In this document: positions 38,701 to 51,589 of the stretch, piece by piece | How the letters are laid out: each line of letters starts with the position of its first letter | Position numbering within the stretch: the stretch's first letter is position 1 | NCBI GenBank assembly: GCA_907164885.2 | Contig: OU015496.1 | Location: forward strand, 131,523,875 to 131,587,874 | Source of the DNA: Dolomedes plantarius | Lineage: Eukaryota > Arthropoda > Arachnida > Araneae > Dolomedidae | Reading direction: 5' to 3' | Length of the DNA stretch: 64,000 nucleotides | Position numbers and translations under genes: made by a program | The notes under the pieces: model-generated | What the model saw: the letters and a program-made list of their open reading frames with translations, nothing else | Told to the model about the DNA's origin: nothing | Database searches by the model: none

Positions 38701-39865
38701 TATCCAAACAATCGTTTAGGGATAATTTATCCTTACCCTTAGAAGATGCATCGAAAACTATCCTGACTTTTGTAGTGCCCTTTAATTCGCGCACTACTGC
38801 GTGATGTGGCATGAAGTATCCTGTATTGACGGTTTTCCTTAAATCTACCGTTACTGGTTCCACAATACCTTCTTTTAAGTGTTCATTAATTATTTCACTA
38901 TATCTCAAACCCAATTCTTGATTCCTTTCAAATACTCTGCTCAAACTGTGTAACCGACGCCTCGCGTTTTCATAGTTACTCTGTAAATTTTTATCCTTTT
39001 CTTTCCATAATAACCGAGTTTCATATCGTTTGTTTTTGTACGTGGTATTTTGCTCAAATGAATCTAAAATTTCCTTATCAGATCGAGAAATTTCCTTATC
39101 TGGACTTATCCCAATTGTTTCCAGTTCCCAAAAATGCTTAACTCTTTCATAGTCCAATTCTTCATTCGCAACGGTCAAATGGTTAGCATGCACCTCCTGA
39201 CAATTATATCCTTCATCCCTTCCCTGTATCACGAAGCCAAAAATGGTGTCAGTTGCCACTAGTCTTTTAGAAATTTTTATATTTGTTTCACCCAAAATTT
39301 CCCCAATACAATCTGACCCGATTAAAATTTGTATACTTCTGGATGTACCCTGATCTGCCAACTCGATACCCTTTTCCAACGCCATATTCCGAATCCATTT
39401 AGAAGGTATTTCAATTTGTCCTAATGTAATCGAATCAATAACTACTGCGTTAATTTTGATTTTCCGCTTTGGATCATTCACATTACACAATTCCAGTTCA
39501 ACGATATCATAAATTTTCTTCTCAGCTCGACTGCCTCCGAAAGTGTAAATAACAAGAGCTTCTCTACTTATGGCCTTTAACCCCAACAGTTCACAAACAT
39601 CCCTAATCACGAATGTTTTGGTGCTTCCACCGTCTATCATGCAATGAACCATCTGCGTTTTATTTAAAGGACTTGTTTTGACAGCGGCGGTGAATGTTTG
39701 TAATAAGACTGATTCATGCGGTGCCGCCCGCTTCGATGGATTTTTATCACAAACTAAGCTAAGTGAACTTTCTAACTGTGATGGAATTTCTTTCACGTTT
39801 GCTTTAAATTCATTTCTCTCAACACTGCAAATCAGCGAGTTATGGTCTAAAGAATTGCAGTTTCT
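35798..39865 (-). pseudogene. BEL/Pao pol, open except for one stop near its C terminus
   Basis: This is the polyprotein for reverse transcription and integration. It continues the gag frame after the TGA at 39866-39868 and is open for about 1300 codons to a TAA at 35936-35938. The same frame then reads on for 45 codons (MWRMGRVTELHF, KTATGQIKRPIQLL), a typical BEL integrase tail, to a second stop at 35798-35800. Domains counted from 39796: aspartic protease near residue 54 (MIDGGSTKTF); RT with ADIQRAFLEV near 387 and YVDD near 472; RNase H with FSDAS near 652 and YWTDSQ; an HHCC zinc-binding segment (REHKNVLHSG...CLRCRRF) before about 1010; and an integrase core with DFAGP near 1034, SDNALTF near 1090 and an AEIESILNSRP Glu near 1174. 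All catalytic residues seem present. No ATG opens this part, so expression would be as a gag-pol fusion. Confidence 0.94.
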
Positions 39866-41218
39866 TCATTTCTGATCCCTTTTACAAAATTTCCTCAAAT
39901 GGTTCTGGAAACAAATAAAGCACAATCCCTTGGCCATTAACGCTTTTCTCCTATTATTAACATCCAATAAACAATCATGCGTCATGTGCGAATTGGCAGA
40001 ACAAAATATACATTGATTTCCCGTATTCTGTCTAAATGGAAAGTTATTTCGGTATTGGTTAAAAGTTCTTGTATTACTACTAGAATATTTATTGAACGAT
40101 GGTAAATTTTCTTCAACCTTAGTAGCTAAAACTGCGGCTGTTGATCTAGATTTCGAATACTCATTTCTCTTAACAGTTAACTGATGTTTATTTTGATAAT
40201 TTTGATTCACCTTATTTCGATAAGGATCATTTACATTTGTATTGTGTGGGTTTGGGTTTGCCAATATTATAGACGTTTCTCTTATTTCCAATTCCTTCCG
40301 TATGAATTCTATTAATTTTGAAATATCAAACAATTCGTTTGATTTACAGGTCCTATTATAGTTCAAATTCAACTCCTCGGGTAATTTCTGCAATATTACC
40401 GGGCACAGTAAATTACCGTAAGTACCTGTTGCTACATTTAAAGACTGCAACGAACGAATTTGTACTTCTATTGCGTCGTACATTTTTCGTAGCCCTGCTA
40501 CATTCTAACAAGATTTTACGGGTTCAATTAATAGAAGTTTATGGATGTGTGACGAAATAATGACCTCTGGCCTTCCAAACCTCAGGGTCAACAACTGAAC
40601 CGATGCGTCATAATTTTGCTCTGTAAGAGAAAATCCTGAAATGGCGTTCAAAGCAACACCCCCTAAATAAGTTTTCAAATACGTAAACTTTTCGATTTTG
40701 CTTAGCGTGCTATTATTGTGTATAGCTACTTCATACGAATTCCAGAAATCAAGCCAAAGACTGCAATCACCAAAAAACTTTGTTATATCTAGCTTAGGGA
40801 GTTTAACGACATTTTTCGTTTCGGTTCTGAAACCTTCACTGTTTTCCACATTACTCTCAGATTGATTCTCAGGTTGGTTTGCCTGCACTACACTTCCCGG
40901 TCTGCCATATAAAGATCCCAAACACATCGCTAATTTTGATTTTGAATCGGTTCCCTTATCTTTATATTCTTCGCTCACTGATAAGTCATTCTCTATATCT
41001 TCGATTTTAATTATTAACTGTACCTCATCATCAATTTTATTCAACTCATTCATTTTTTCAATGAGCTGATCCCTTAAGCTTGATAGCTCCTCAATTTTCA
41101 TCTCTTTAGTATATTCTGCCGTTATTTCCTTTTCTATCGAAGTTTTAATTTTTGTCAAATGCTTAGTAAATAAATTCCTTAAACCCCTCCGTTTTTCCTT
41201 AAGCCTTTGAATATCCAT
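39866..41218 (-). pseudogene. BEL/Pao gag, cut by TAG, ended by TGA in a zinc knuckle
   Basis: This is the capsid/nucleocapsid part. It starts at ATG 41218 (MDIQRLKEKRRGL). A coiled-coil-like Glu/Lys-rich N terminus covers about residues 1-80, followed by the gag core (PKLDITKFFGDCSLWLDFWN) and then an in-frame TAG at 40505-40507. Reading resumes without shift (NVAGLRKMYDAIEVQIRSL) to a basic segment and the zinc knuckles: CIFCSANSHMTHDC (C-x2-C-x4-H-x4-C, about 39970-40011), then CFICFQNHLRKFC. A TGA at 39866-39868 follows. The sequence after it is RNCNSLDHNSLIC, so the TGA sits exactly where the first Cys of a third C-x2-C-x4-H-x4-C knuckle would be. Both stops are therefore probably mutations rather than a designed gag end, though readthrough cannot be excluded. 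Confidence 0.93.
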
Positions 41219-41493
41219 AATTGAATTAATTTAATTCAACCAGTCTCTCTAGTTATAACAAGGATTTACTATTTAACCCTTAAATTTCGCTATCTAATAC
41301 TGTTTCGTTTCCGATCAGCACTTTTCCGTTTTAACAATTTCTATCCTAAACAACTAACAACAAACCCTTCCCAAATACTTAACTAGAAGGGGATAATAAG
41401 AAAGGGCCTACCTCCACTTCCAAGAGGTCCCTCCAAGATCCATAAAATATAATCCAAAATTATCCAAAATATTTAGTCCAGTTCCATATCACA

Positions 41494-41511
41494 TCACGTC
41501 CGTGGTCACCA
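41494..41511 (-). other. Primer-binding site of BEL/Pao element
   Basis: On the minus strand TGGTGACCACGGACGTGA begins six bases inside the 5' LTR. It resembles the complement of the 3' end of tRNA-Trp as I remember it (TGGTGACCCCGACGTGA), with one substitution and one extra base. The tRNA assignment is from memory. Confidence 0.65.
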
Positions 41512-41517
41512 AAAAGA

Positions 41518-41835
41518 TGTAACATAAATTAATTATCCGACTCCGAGTCCTTTACGAAACACTGACATTTATTTACAATTAAACTCACAGCACAGTTACA
41601 GAAATCTTACAATTATTTACGGCCTTTCATTTAAGCCGCCCAGATATTTCAACTCGACTGGTCGAGCCACCACATGGTTCTGAGCCGCGCAAATCGGATC
41701 TCAACGCGACAACAAGTTACTTTCGTTTTAACACGTGACATAAACATATAGTATTTTCCCTCCCGTAGGAGAGTAAAACCAAACTTCCCCGTTTATAGGG
41801 ACCAACAGTTGCAGACGGAGATTTGAGTCGTAACA
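41518..41835 (-). repeat. BEL/Pao 5' LTR
   Basis: 318 bases, carrying the promoter in the element's own orientation. Right-hand target duplication GCTGT follows at 41836-41840. Confidence 0.96.
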
Positions 41836-41840
41836 GCTGT

Positions 41841-42660
41841 CTCACAGTGGTGAGACAGAAGATGTCAATGAGATGAGACAGAAGATAAACAGGAGCAGGA
41901 ACAAGACGAGTATGTCTTCTCACTGCTGACGAAAGTCAAACTTTTGATGTGGTCACTTAGTCTTGTTAGTGTTCCTTTAGTCTCCCTTAGGCTTCTTAGA
42001 GGCCTCCTCGCGGGAAGGGGAATTGTTCATGGGATGACTGATAGATGTGCGTCGGGAATTTATATTCCTGTTAGGATCTCCCAAGAATTAAAGGCTACTC
42101 TAAGTAAGTGAAAAGGAACTAGCCGTACTTTTGCCCTAATGATATATCGCCGAAATTGAGCCTGTTTCTTACTCGTAGATGTGGACCAATCGCATCTTTA
42201 AAATAAAGAGATTAATTAGTAATACAATGGAAAATAATTACGGGTCAGACAGCTGGAACTTATTAAGAAAGAAAACTGGAAGGATGCATTCCTTCAAATA
42301 TCAGACTCTCCAGGACTACGTGGTGTTGCTTTCAGCCTAGAAACCGTTGCATGACTGATTCGATAATCACCTTTTTTGGAAAAAAGTGCAAATCTGGCAG
42401 TGACATGGACGCTGTACACATAAAGAAATACCCAGCATTGTCAAGGAATATCTATCATAGACACTGCCATACATGGGATCGACTCTGGGCCATCCAGAGT
42501 GGTTGACTCTTTTTTTATTTGTAAACTATTTAATAAAATTTTTATCCTTTGTGTCCTTCATTGGCAGCTTTAGATGTATTATATTTCAACTTTACATATT
42601 TTATTATCTTATGTTGTGTAAGTTGTGTTAAAGTACATACCGGGATATGTCTCTTATATA
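41841..42660. other. No gene seen
   Basis: Mixed-composition DNA. The region 41850-41905 repeats GAGACAGAAGAT. No domain or inverted ends recognised. Confidence 0.4.
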
Positions 42661-43345
42661 TATAATAATAAAAATAATGGAAACAATAAGAAACATAGTA
42701 ACCTCATCGAAAACTTTGTTAATACGGCGCAGAATCACCTTTATCATTTAATACCACCTGATTCACCTTGGAATTGGATTATACAAGTCATGAATAGTGG
42801 TTAAGAATATATTATACCATTCTTCAGAGAAAAATCATGAAAGTCCCTGTAGAGATGCTGTGGTGGATATCGATACCTAGCTCTATCCGCTTATACAGAT
42901 CACAGTGGTTGGATGATATATAGTCGGGGGGGGTTACATGGAAAGATAAGATATTTGACTTCCTTTTCATGCTCTTCAAACCAATACTTGATAGATTTTA
43001 GCTGTATGTATAGGGGTACTGTCATCCTGGAAAACGATATATCCTGCAAGAAACAATGTTTGCACCATAGGATGAACTAGTGAGCTAAAATTTCGACAGT
43101 CATTCCCTTTCAATCTCCCTTTTAGGGTTGCAATAGGGCCTTAAGAAAACCATGAGATACCATCCCAAACCCTGATAAATCTATCTCCATGATTGACAGT
43201 TGAGATGAGACAGCCAGAATGTTACGCTTCTGTAGGGATTCTCTAGACATACACACGTCTTGTTTCGAGGATTAATGTGAACAATGATTCGTCGGGCGAA
43301 ATGCCGTTTCTTGACATATTACTCGGCCAGGATTTGTGCTCGAAG
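42661..43345 (-). pseudogene. Old Tc1-like transposase relic
   Basis: Minus-strand fragments in three frames align in order with a Tc1 transposase: a SPDES-like segment near 43290, SFWLSHL near 43215, QDDSTPIHTAKIYQ (second catalytic Asp region) near 43040, and EEWYNIFLTTIHDLYNPIPR (C terminus) near 42810. There are many stops and indels, and no inverted ends remain. This is an old insertion, older than the Tc1 copy that follows. Confidence 0.75.
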
Positions 43346-43494
43346 AAACATTGCGGGGGATATTTTGTATTGGAATCTATTATGAGTGGTCACATACACT
43401 ATAATATGTAAAAAAAGACAAGTGGCCAGACTTCTTTTTTAGGAATGCGATGCACATTTATAAACATCCATGTTTCCATTATTTTGATAACCAC

Positions 43495-43498
<4 letters not shown>

Positions 43499-43531
<33 letters not shown>

Positions 43532-43535
43532 CATA
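43499..43535. repeat. (TA)n microsatellite bordering Tc1 element
   Basis: TA-rich tract that ends at the left TIR of the next Tc1 copy. Confidence 0.92.
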
Positions 43536-44939
43536 CACTGCTGGCCACCCAAATTGCAACACCAAGAAAGACAAGAGATATCACAACAAAATTTATTTTG
43601 TAGATAACATGTTGACCAAGTATCAAATGATTAAATTTATAGACTTCTGTGAAGTGTGGTTCCTGCCAAAATCAGTAGCCAGAGTAGCCGCCATTGTTGG
43701 AGATCACCGCTGCCACATGCCTCGGCATTGATTCAAAGAGACTTTGGATGAGTTCTTGGGGTACAGCAGACCAACCAGCTTCCACACGTTGCCAAAGTTG
43801 ATCTGCTGTGGCAGCTGGGGATGGAATCTGGGTCAATCGTAGAGCAACCATGGACCACATGTTTTCTATCGGCGAAAGATCCGGAGAGCGAGGCGGCCGG
43901 GGAAGCAATTCAATCTGGCGATTGACGAAGAACCGTTGGACAATGCGTGCCACGTGTGGTCGCGCATTATCCTGTTGAAATATGGCTGTGGGCAAGCCCT
44001 GAAGGCAAGGAAGGACAACTGGCTCCAACACCTCGGAGATGTAGCTCTGGCTGTTTAAAGTACCGGCAATGCGTACTAGAGGTCTGCGAGAGTGATTTCC
44101 AATACCGCCCCAAACCATAATACCCGGTGCAGGACCAGTGTGGCGGTGCATAACGCAGCTGTTCAGCATCCTCTCTTCACGGTGTCTCCAGACTCGAATG
44201 CGACCATCGTGATGTTGCAGACAGAAGCGTGACTCGTCAGTAAAGACAATTTCATTCCATTCTGCCGTCCACATCCTTCTGTCATCGCACCAATGGCGGC
44301 GGAGACGTCTGTGGTTCTGCGTCAAGGGTAGACAAAGCAATGGACGTCTTGTGGACAGACCACTCTGCTGTAAACGGCGTCGAATGGTACGTGCAGACAC
44401 TGGATGATGCGTTACAGAGTGCATGTGCTGTGCTATGGTTCGTGATGTGACTGAGCGATCCGTCACTGCCATGCGCACAATTTGCCTGTCATCACGTGAA
44501 GTGGTGCGCAGAGGTGGATGCGATCGAACACGCCGGTCCGTCGTACCCTCCTGCATCCAACGATCACATATCCGCATTACAGTTGTTTGGTTTCGTCAAA
44601 CACGACTACCGATTTCCCTGAAAGACAACCCACAATCTCGGTAGGCCACTATCCTTCCTCTGTCGAACTCGGATACTTGATCAAAAGATGATCGCTGGAC
44701 GAGGCATAATTGATCGTTTTTTTGAAAAAACCACAAGAAAAACACAATTGCCGAACTTGAAATCGTCGAAATCTCCAAGCCTTAAATAGCGCTTTGAAGT
44801 GGCGCCACAAGCGCGCGTGATGTGCGTCTGCGCTGAAATTCTAATCATTTGCATATCTCACCTCCGCTAAAGCATGTTGTAAATTTCATGTTATTTGCAT
44901 GTTTCCTTCAGGGTGTTGCATTTACAGTGGCCAGCAGTG
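43536..44939 (-). mobile_element. Near-intact Tc1-like element, 1404 bp
   Basis: The left end CACTGCTGGCCACCCAAATT and the reversed right end CACTGCTGGCCACTGTAAAT continue to a shared GCAACACC, giving about 28 bases with three mismatches. TA microsatellite touches both ends. One transposase frame fills the minus strand and has a single internal stop. It is a different Tc1 family from the 9.4-kb and 55.9-kb copies, judged by TIR and protein text. Confidence 0.93.
43672..44778 (-). pseudogene. Tc1 transposase with a single in-frame TGA
   Basis: The frame is open from 44778 at most; the true start may be a later Met. The N-terminal HTH is visible as FDRGRIVAYRDCGLSFREIG. A TGA at 44596-44598 interrupts between the first helices and RNQTTVMRICDRWMQEGTT. 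From there 301 codons are open. They include the GRPR-like linker (HPPLRTTSRDDRQ), a second HTH (SARTIRRRLQQSGL), and the catalytic core with TDESRFCL, QQDNARPH and SPDLSPIENMW, a DD34E triad. The end VISNNGGYSGY is normal for the family. One nonsense codon, probably from GGA, is the only visible defect, so this is one of the freshest DNA transposons here. Confidence 0.93.
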
Positions 44940-44956
44940 TATATATATATATATAT
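44940..44956. repeat. Short (TA)n
   Basis: TA array between the Tc1 right end and the next repeat fragment. Confidence 0.85.
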
Positions 44957-45245
44957 ACTAGCTGAGTGGCAACCCGATGTGTTGCTTTTTTTGATTTAAA
45001 ATGAAATGGCTTTATATCTTAAAGATTAAAAACTGTTTATTCCCTTTTAAAAATATATTAGATTAAAAAAAATAATTATTTAAAATTTCCTTTTTCAAAT
45101 TTTGCATTTTAAACAAAAAAGTTCATTAAATTACAAAAAAATTTCTAAAGGCTTTAACTTCTCCTTTCCTAAAACTAAAATTATTTCTGGTACTTCAAAT
45201 TTATTTCAATTATGTTCTTGTGGATTTCAATTATGTTCTTCTAAT
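44957..45245. repeat. Fragment of ACTAGCTG-type repeat
   Basis: It starts ACTAGCTGAGTGGCAACCCG directly after TATATA, paralleling the start of the 2.8-kb element at 25764. The rest is AT-rich and noncoding. Confidence 0.5.
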
Positions 45246-45251
45246 ACGTTC

Positions 45252-45335
45252 TTGCACCCGACGGCGACTGGTTTCGAACCCGGGACCTTAAGATTAGACG
45301 TCAGGAGCGATACTTCTGAGCCACAGTTACTTCCG
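45252..45335 (-). repeat. tRNA-like sequence, probable SINE head or tRNA pseudogene
   Basis: On the minus strand an A-box-like TGGCTCAGAAGTA (about 45312-45323) precedes a good B box GGTTCGAAACC (45270-45280) at tRNA-like spacing. The acceptor and anticodon stems do not pair well, so it is not a functional tRNA. No clear SINE body or tail is seen. Confidence 0.55.
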
Positions 45336-45611
45336 TGAACGGAACTTTGAGAAACGGAAAGGAGCTGGCCCACCCGGAATGTCAACTTTTTCTGCTGTCC
45401 TCTTCTATTGAGTTCGGCAGTTTTAATTGAATAATTATAAAAGTTTAAATTTTTGAAAGTTGAGGATAGCATCAGTGCACGCGACTCGGCCGTCCGCGTA
45501 TATCGATACCAGTCGCGATATCCTGCTATGCTCGGTTCGCGAGATTAGCCCGTCAACGTGTCTGCTAACTAACAAACTAAAATTTGTTTACATTCAGCTG
45601 TTAATAGTAAG

Positions 45612-45638
45612 GTATATATATATATACATATATATACA
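45612..45638. repeat. (TA)n microsatellite at Gypsy insertion
   Basis: Short TA-rich tract; the ACAT target duplication is part of it. Confidence 0.85.
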
Positions 45639-45639
45639 T

Positions 45640-46072
45640 TGTAAGGTATACACAAGATTCGATTCACAAGAATCGAACTTTTGAGTGAATTAAAGAAGCT
45701 GCTTTAGATATGCTAATTTCGGCATACGCGCTTAGTATAAATACCACGCAGCGTCATTAAGAAAGAGAGAGGTTGTTAAGGTTGAAAAGGTGTTATCCTG
45801 CGCTAGTGCTTAGCGGGCCAGAAGTTTACATGGCAGTACTGCTGGTTTGACTTACTGTTCGTGAGTATAAAAATATATTGTTCTTGAAAGCTGAGTTTAT
45901 ACATTCCGTACAAGTAGTACGCATGCTTATTGCTGTAAAGCCAATTATATGTGCAACGAATTCAATAAACATTGTTTCATGTATAAACTGTGTGTGGTTC
46001 AAATTCAAATAGAGAGCCACTTCAAATTATATACACCCAGGTCTGGGTAGAAGTGAGCATAGATTCTCTATA
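45640..46072 (+). repeat. 5' LTR of gag-only element
   Basis: It begins TGTAAGGTATACACAAG and ends TCTCTATA rather than the usual CA. TATA-like TATAAATA lies at about 45737 and AATAAA at 45964-45969. Confidence 0.93.
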
Positions 46073-46073
46073 C

Positions 46074-46088
46074 TGGCGCCCGGAAGAT
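46074..46088 (+). other. Primer-binding site of gag-only element
   Basis: TGGCGCCCGGAAG follows the LTR after one base. The TGGCGCC core is common in Gypsy-type and retroviral sites. Confidence 0.75.
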
Positions 46089-46206
46089 ATATATACCCTG
46101 GTAGTTAGCGTTAAATTTGTAACGAACAACATAATTGAAATTAAAAACTGTGTACTGTGTACTTATATTGATAAAATTGTTGCAAGTACTTATATACTAT
46201 TTAAAA

Positions 46207-48249
46207 ATGAGTGTTGTAGAACAAAATCCTGCTGGAAATTTTCCTCGGGTAATTATGGTTCAGCATTTTGCGCCATTCGAAGCCACCTTCAATGGCGGCC
46301 CCTGAAGCCAATTCTTAAAGAAAATTGAGCATTACTTTCAGCAACAATGCACCCCAGAGGGGGATAAACTTAAAATTGCTCTAGCCGCTTTAAGAGGTAG
46401 TGCATATCAGTGGTACACGTGTATGAAAAGCAGTAATCTGATTTTTGACTATTCGTCATTCAAGCAACAGTTTCTTAGCGTTTTTCCAAAAACCTTTAAT
46501 CAAAGTGAAATTGAAGCGGAAATTTATTCGCTAAGGCAACGTGAAGGTCAGTCTAGGTTAGATTTTGAAACGGAAAAGATCTCCAAGTGTGAGGAATATT
46601 TAGAAGGGGTAACGGAAGCGGTAATCTTAAAAATAGTTATCCAACGTTTGAAGCCAAGTGTTCAACATTTTTTAGATAATCAAACAATTACAAGCAAGGT
46701 TACCCTCCTTCAAGCTTTAGCTAAACATGACAATAGGCATTTCTTCGCTACCCCGTACCGTCATTCAGGTACGAGAAGTTTTATACACCTGCGCCAAAAT
46801 TTTTCGCGAGTTTCAAACCAGCAGCGTAAGCAGTACCGCAGGCAAAATAATAGAAGCGCACGGCGTTATAATGAAATTAGTGCACTTAAAGAAAATAATA
46901 TGCAAGCACCTTACTTGCACTGGCAAGTTGATTCACATGATATGGTTCAACCTGTTGAAACTGTGTGGTCAAATGTATTATTTTGTCCGAGCAGTAATCA
47001 TTATTTTGAGAATAGTGAAAGTCAGGGTATTTTTGTGGCTTATAAAGAAAGTGAGTCTAGCTGGAATGATGAGGTAATTCCAGTACAAATTTCTGAAAAT
47101 AGTGCCGATACTAATGCTAGTGGTTTAGAAAATAAATCATCTGACACTTCTATTAATGCTATACCTGATATCATTGATGCTATACCTGATATTTTAGATG
47201 ATATTCACACATCTGTTAATGAAGGAAATTTAGTAGATGACGAAGTATGCGTTACGGAAGTTAGTGAATACTTATTAGTTGACAACAATAAAAATTCTTT
47301 AAACGATAGTAGGAACTCGCTAGGTAATGATGATATTATTTCAAGTTTCCATCCGAATGAGGATTGTGTAGGCCAGGTTGATAATATGGTTTTAAATAAA
47401 GTACATGAAAACCAGACTGAGAATCAAGATGAAAAGTTGACACAGAGTTATACTGTAAGTAGTTTAGCTGATGCTTCGGAAGTTATAGACGTAGGTTGTA
47501 TTAAAACGCACCAGTACGAAAAGCTTAATCTTCCTAAAACTGAAGCAGTGTTAACGAATATAAATGATAACGATTCTGATGTCGCAAGTTTCAAAGAGAC
47601 TTTTTCGTCAAAAGAGGATAAAACTAAAGTTAAGGGGGATAAAAAACGTGAAAAAGCGCCTTCAGGTTCCAGCATTAAAACTGCAAATACTGAAGTAATT
47701 AAGGCGGTAAACAAGAAGTTGCATAAGCACCAATACCAAAAACAGAGTCAGTTTGTTGAAAAACATGACACAAGTCGAGAGATAAAGCCAGTAACTAAAC
47801 ACGTTGGTGCGGCGTATAAATTTGAAACAATAGAATCTGCATTAAAATCTAATACCGATACAAGCAAAAGTACGAATCAAAGTAAGGTGTGCACTACAAA
47901 AACTCTATCAAAGGATGAACGTGGTAAACATAAGGTACACAAGGTTATGAAAAGGATAGATGACAATTCTAAAGCTCCTTTGCATAAGTACAGGAAACGC
48001 AAGATATCAGCCGCCCAGCAAGGTTGGCCTCCTCCCAAGAGACCTCCTGTCCATCGTCAAGCCGGACCAGCGCCTCAGGACCAACGACCTGCTGCACGAA
48101 GGATGCCCACACAGTCAACGAACCCCTTTACTAGGACTGCGACCGTCAAGAGAGGTTCCACGGATTGGACAGACTGGTGCAAGGAAGTTGCTGCATTCAT
48201 GAGGAACAAGTCTTGTATCAACTTTCTTATTCTAACTCCCACCCTTTAA
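46207..48249 (+). pseudogene. Gypsy-type gag with unusual long acidic/basic extension
   Basis: The frame starts at ATG 46207, has one TGA at 46303-46305 (after FNGGP, where Trp is plausible), then is open for 647 codons to 48247-48249. The first part reads as a Gypsy capsid: KIEHYFQQQC, ALAALRGSAYQWY, YSSFKQQFLSVFPKTFNQ and YSLRQREGQSRLDFE. The usual C-terminal CCHC knuckle is absent. Instead, residues from about 230 on are an extension of roughly 380 residues: first Asp/Asn/Ser/Glu-rich (with a duplicated AIPDI motif near 47158-47193), then Lys-rich, then Pro/Arg-rich (about 48010-48110). Downstream of the TGA, a start at Met 46423 would give 608 residues. Function of the extension unknown. 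Confidence 0.85.
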
Positions 48250-48780
48250 TAAAACCGAACCAAATTGGTTTGAAATTCCCCAGTGTATATACTGTGTAAA
48301 CATTTTGAGGGGAAGGGGTGAGCCACTGAAAAAAAAATACGGCATACTGTTGTTTTATAAATTTTTGAAGGGGACATGTAGTGACTAGGAAAAAATACAT
48401 ACTGCACAATATACCAATTAACCACTAATGTACTAACTTCACAAATCATGACACATGTGCATTATAAATTGGGGGAGAGCAGATACAAACAGTCAAGAAA
48501 TGTCATGCTGTGCAATTGTGTTGACAGTTTTAACTAAAATAAGTTTTTTAGGGCGCAGTTGGCCAGCCCAGTATCCGCAACTCTGCAAATCCACTGTGTG
48601 ATGGTGTCACCTGGACCCTTCGGGGTTAGTTTTGTAAAATGGTAGTGGCGTTTTTCCTCCACACAACGTGTGGAAGGTTTTTTTGACTTTGCCACCCATT
48701 ATGTCAAAAGTCAGACCAGCACGCGTTTTCAATTAGTTAACTGAAGCCGTTCAGACCTCAGTTACCTAATTTTTTTTTTC
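48250..48780. other. Noncoding 3' region of gag-only element
   Basis: About 530 bases without a frame. It includes GC-richer text near 48550-48640 and a T-run before the purine tract. Confidence 0.6.
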
Positions 48781-48792
48781 GAGGGAGGCCAG
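48781..48792 (+). other. Polypurine tract of gag-only element
   Basis: GAGGGAGGCCAG stands directly before the 3' LTR. Confidence 0.7.
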
Positions 48793-49225
48793 TGTAAGGT
48801 ATACACAAGATTCGATTCACAAGAATCGAAATTTTGAGTGAATTAAAGAAACTGCTTTAGATATGCTAATTTCGGCATACGCGCTTAGTATAAATACCAC
48901 GCAGCGTCATTAAGAAAGAGAGAGGTTGTTAAGGTTGAAAAGGTGTTATCCTGTGCTAGTGCTTAGCGGGCCAGAAGTTTACATGGCAGTACTGCTGGTT
49001 TGACTTACTGTTCGTGAGTATAAAAATATATTGTTCTTGAAAGCTGTGTTTATACATTCCGTACAAGTAGTACGCATGCTTATTGCTGTAAAGCCAATTA
49101 TATGTGCAACGAATTCAATAAACATTGTTTCATGTATAAACTGTGTGTGGTTCAAATTCAAATAGAGAGCCACTTCAAATTATATACACCCAGGTCTGGG
49201 TAGAAGTGAGCATAGAATCTCTATA
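48793..49225 (+). repeat. 3' LTR of gag-only element
   Basis: 433 bases. It differs from the 5' LTR at five single positions by eye, all substitutions. Confidence 0.93.
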
Positions 49226-51575
<2,350 letters not shown>

Positions 51576-51589
51576 TAATTTTTCTTTCA

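Larger units (their letters stand above)
35276..41835 (-). mobile_element. Complete BEL/Pao LTR retrotransposon, 6560 bp
   Basis: Two direct 318-base LTRs (35276-35593 and 41518-41835) look identical base for base. The 5-base duplication GCTGT flanks them at 35271-35275 and 41836-41840. The coding strand is minus, so the 5' LTR is the right-hand one. A primer-binding site, a gag with zinc knuckles, a protease-RT-RNase H-integrase pol and a purine tract follow in standard order. The integrase lies downstream of RNase H, and the protein text (DIQRAFLEV, LPRLELMGTLLSARL, NSRPLTYV) is characteristic of BEL/Pao as I know it. gag and pol lie in a single frame broken by three stops. It is a recent insertion, apparently not autonomous as read. 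Confidence 0.96.
45640..49225 (+). mobile_element. Gypsy-like LTR element with gag but no pol, 3586 bp
   Basis: Two direct 433-base LTRs (45640-46072 and 48793-49225) differ at five positions that I can count, about 1.2%. ACAT flanks both sides (45636-45639 and 49226-49229). A primer-binding site TGGCGCCCGGAAG starts two bases after the 5' LTR and a purine tract precedes the 3' LTR. The 2.7-kb interior holds only a gag-like gene and about 540 noncoding bases. There is no protease, RT or integrase, so it would need pol from another element. Both LTRs have a TATA-like TATAAATA and an AATAAA signal. Confidence 0.93.

Noticed and set aside
39866..39868. Selenocysteine reading of the TGA in the zinc knuckle
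   Set aside because: The Cys position is suggestive, but no SECIS-like element was recognised and retrotransposons are not known to me to use Sec. A nonsense change is simpler.
36194..39875. Plus-strand frames opposite BEL/Pao pol
   Set aside because: They are shadows of the minus-strand coding sequence with no domain content of their own.
45252..45335. Functional tRNA gene
   Set aside because: The A and B boxes are acceptable, but the acceptor and anticodon stems do not pair, so at most it is a SINE head or pseudogene.
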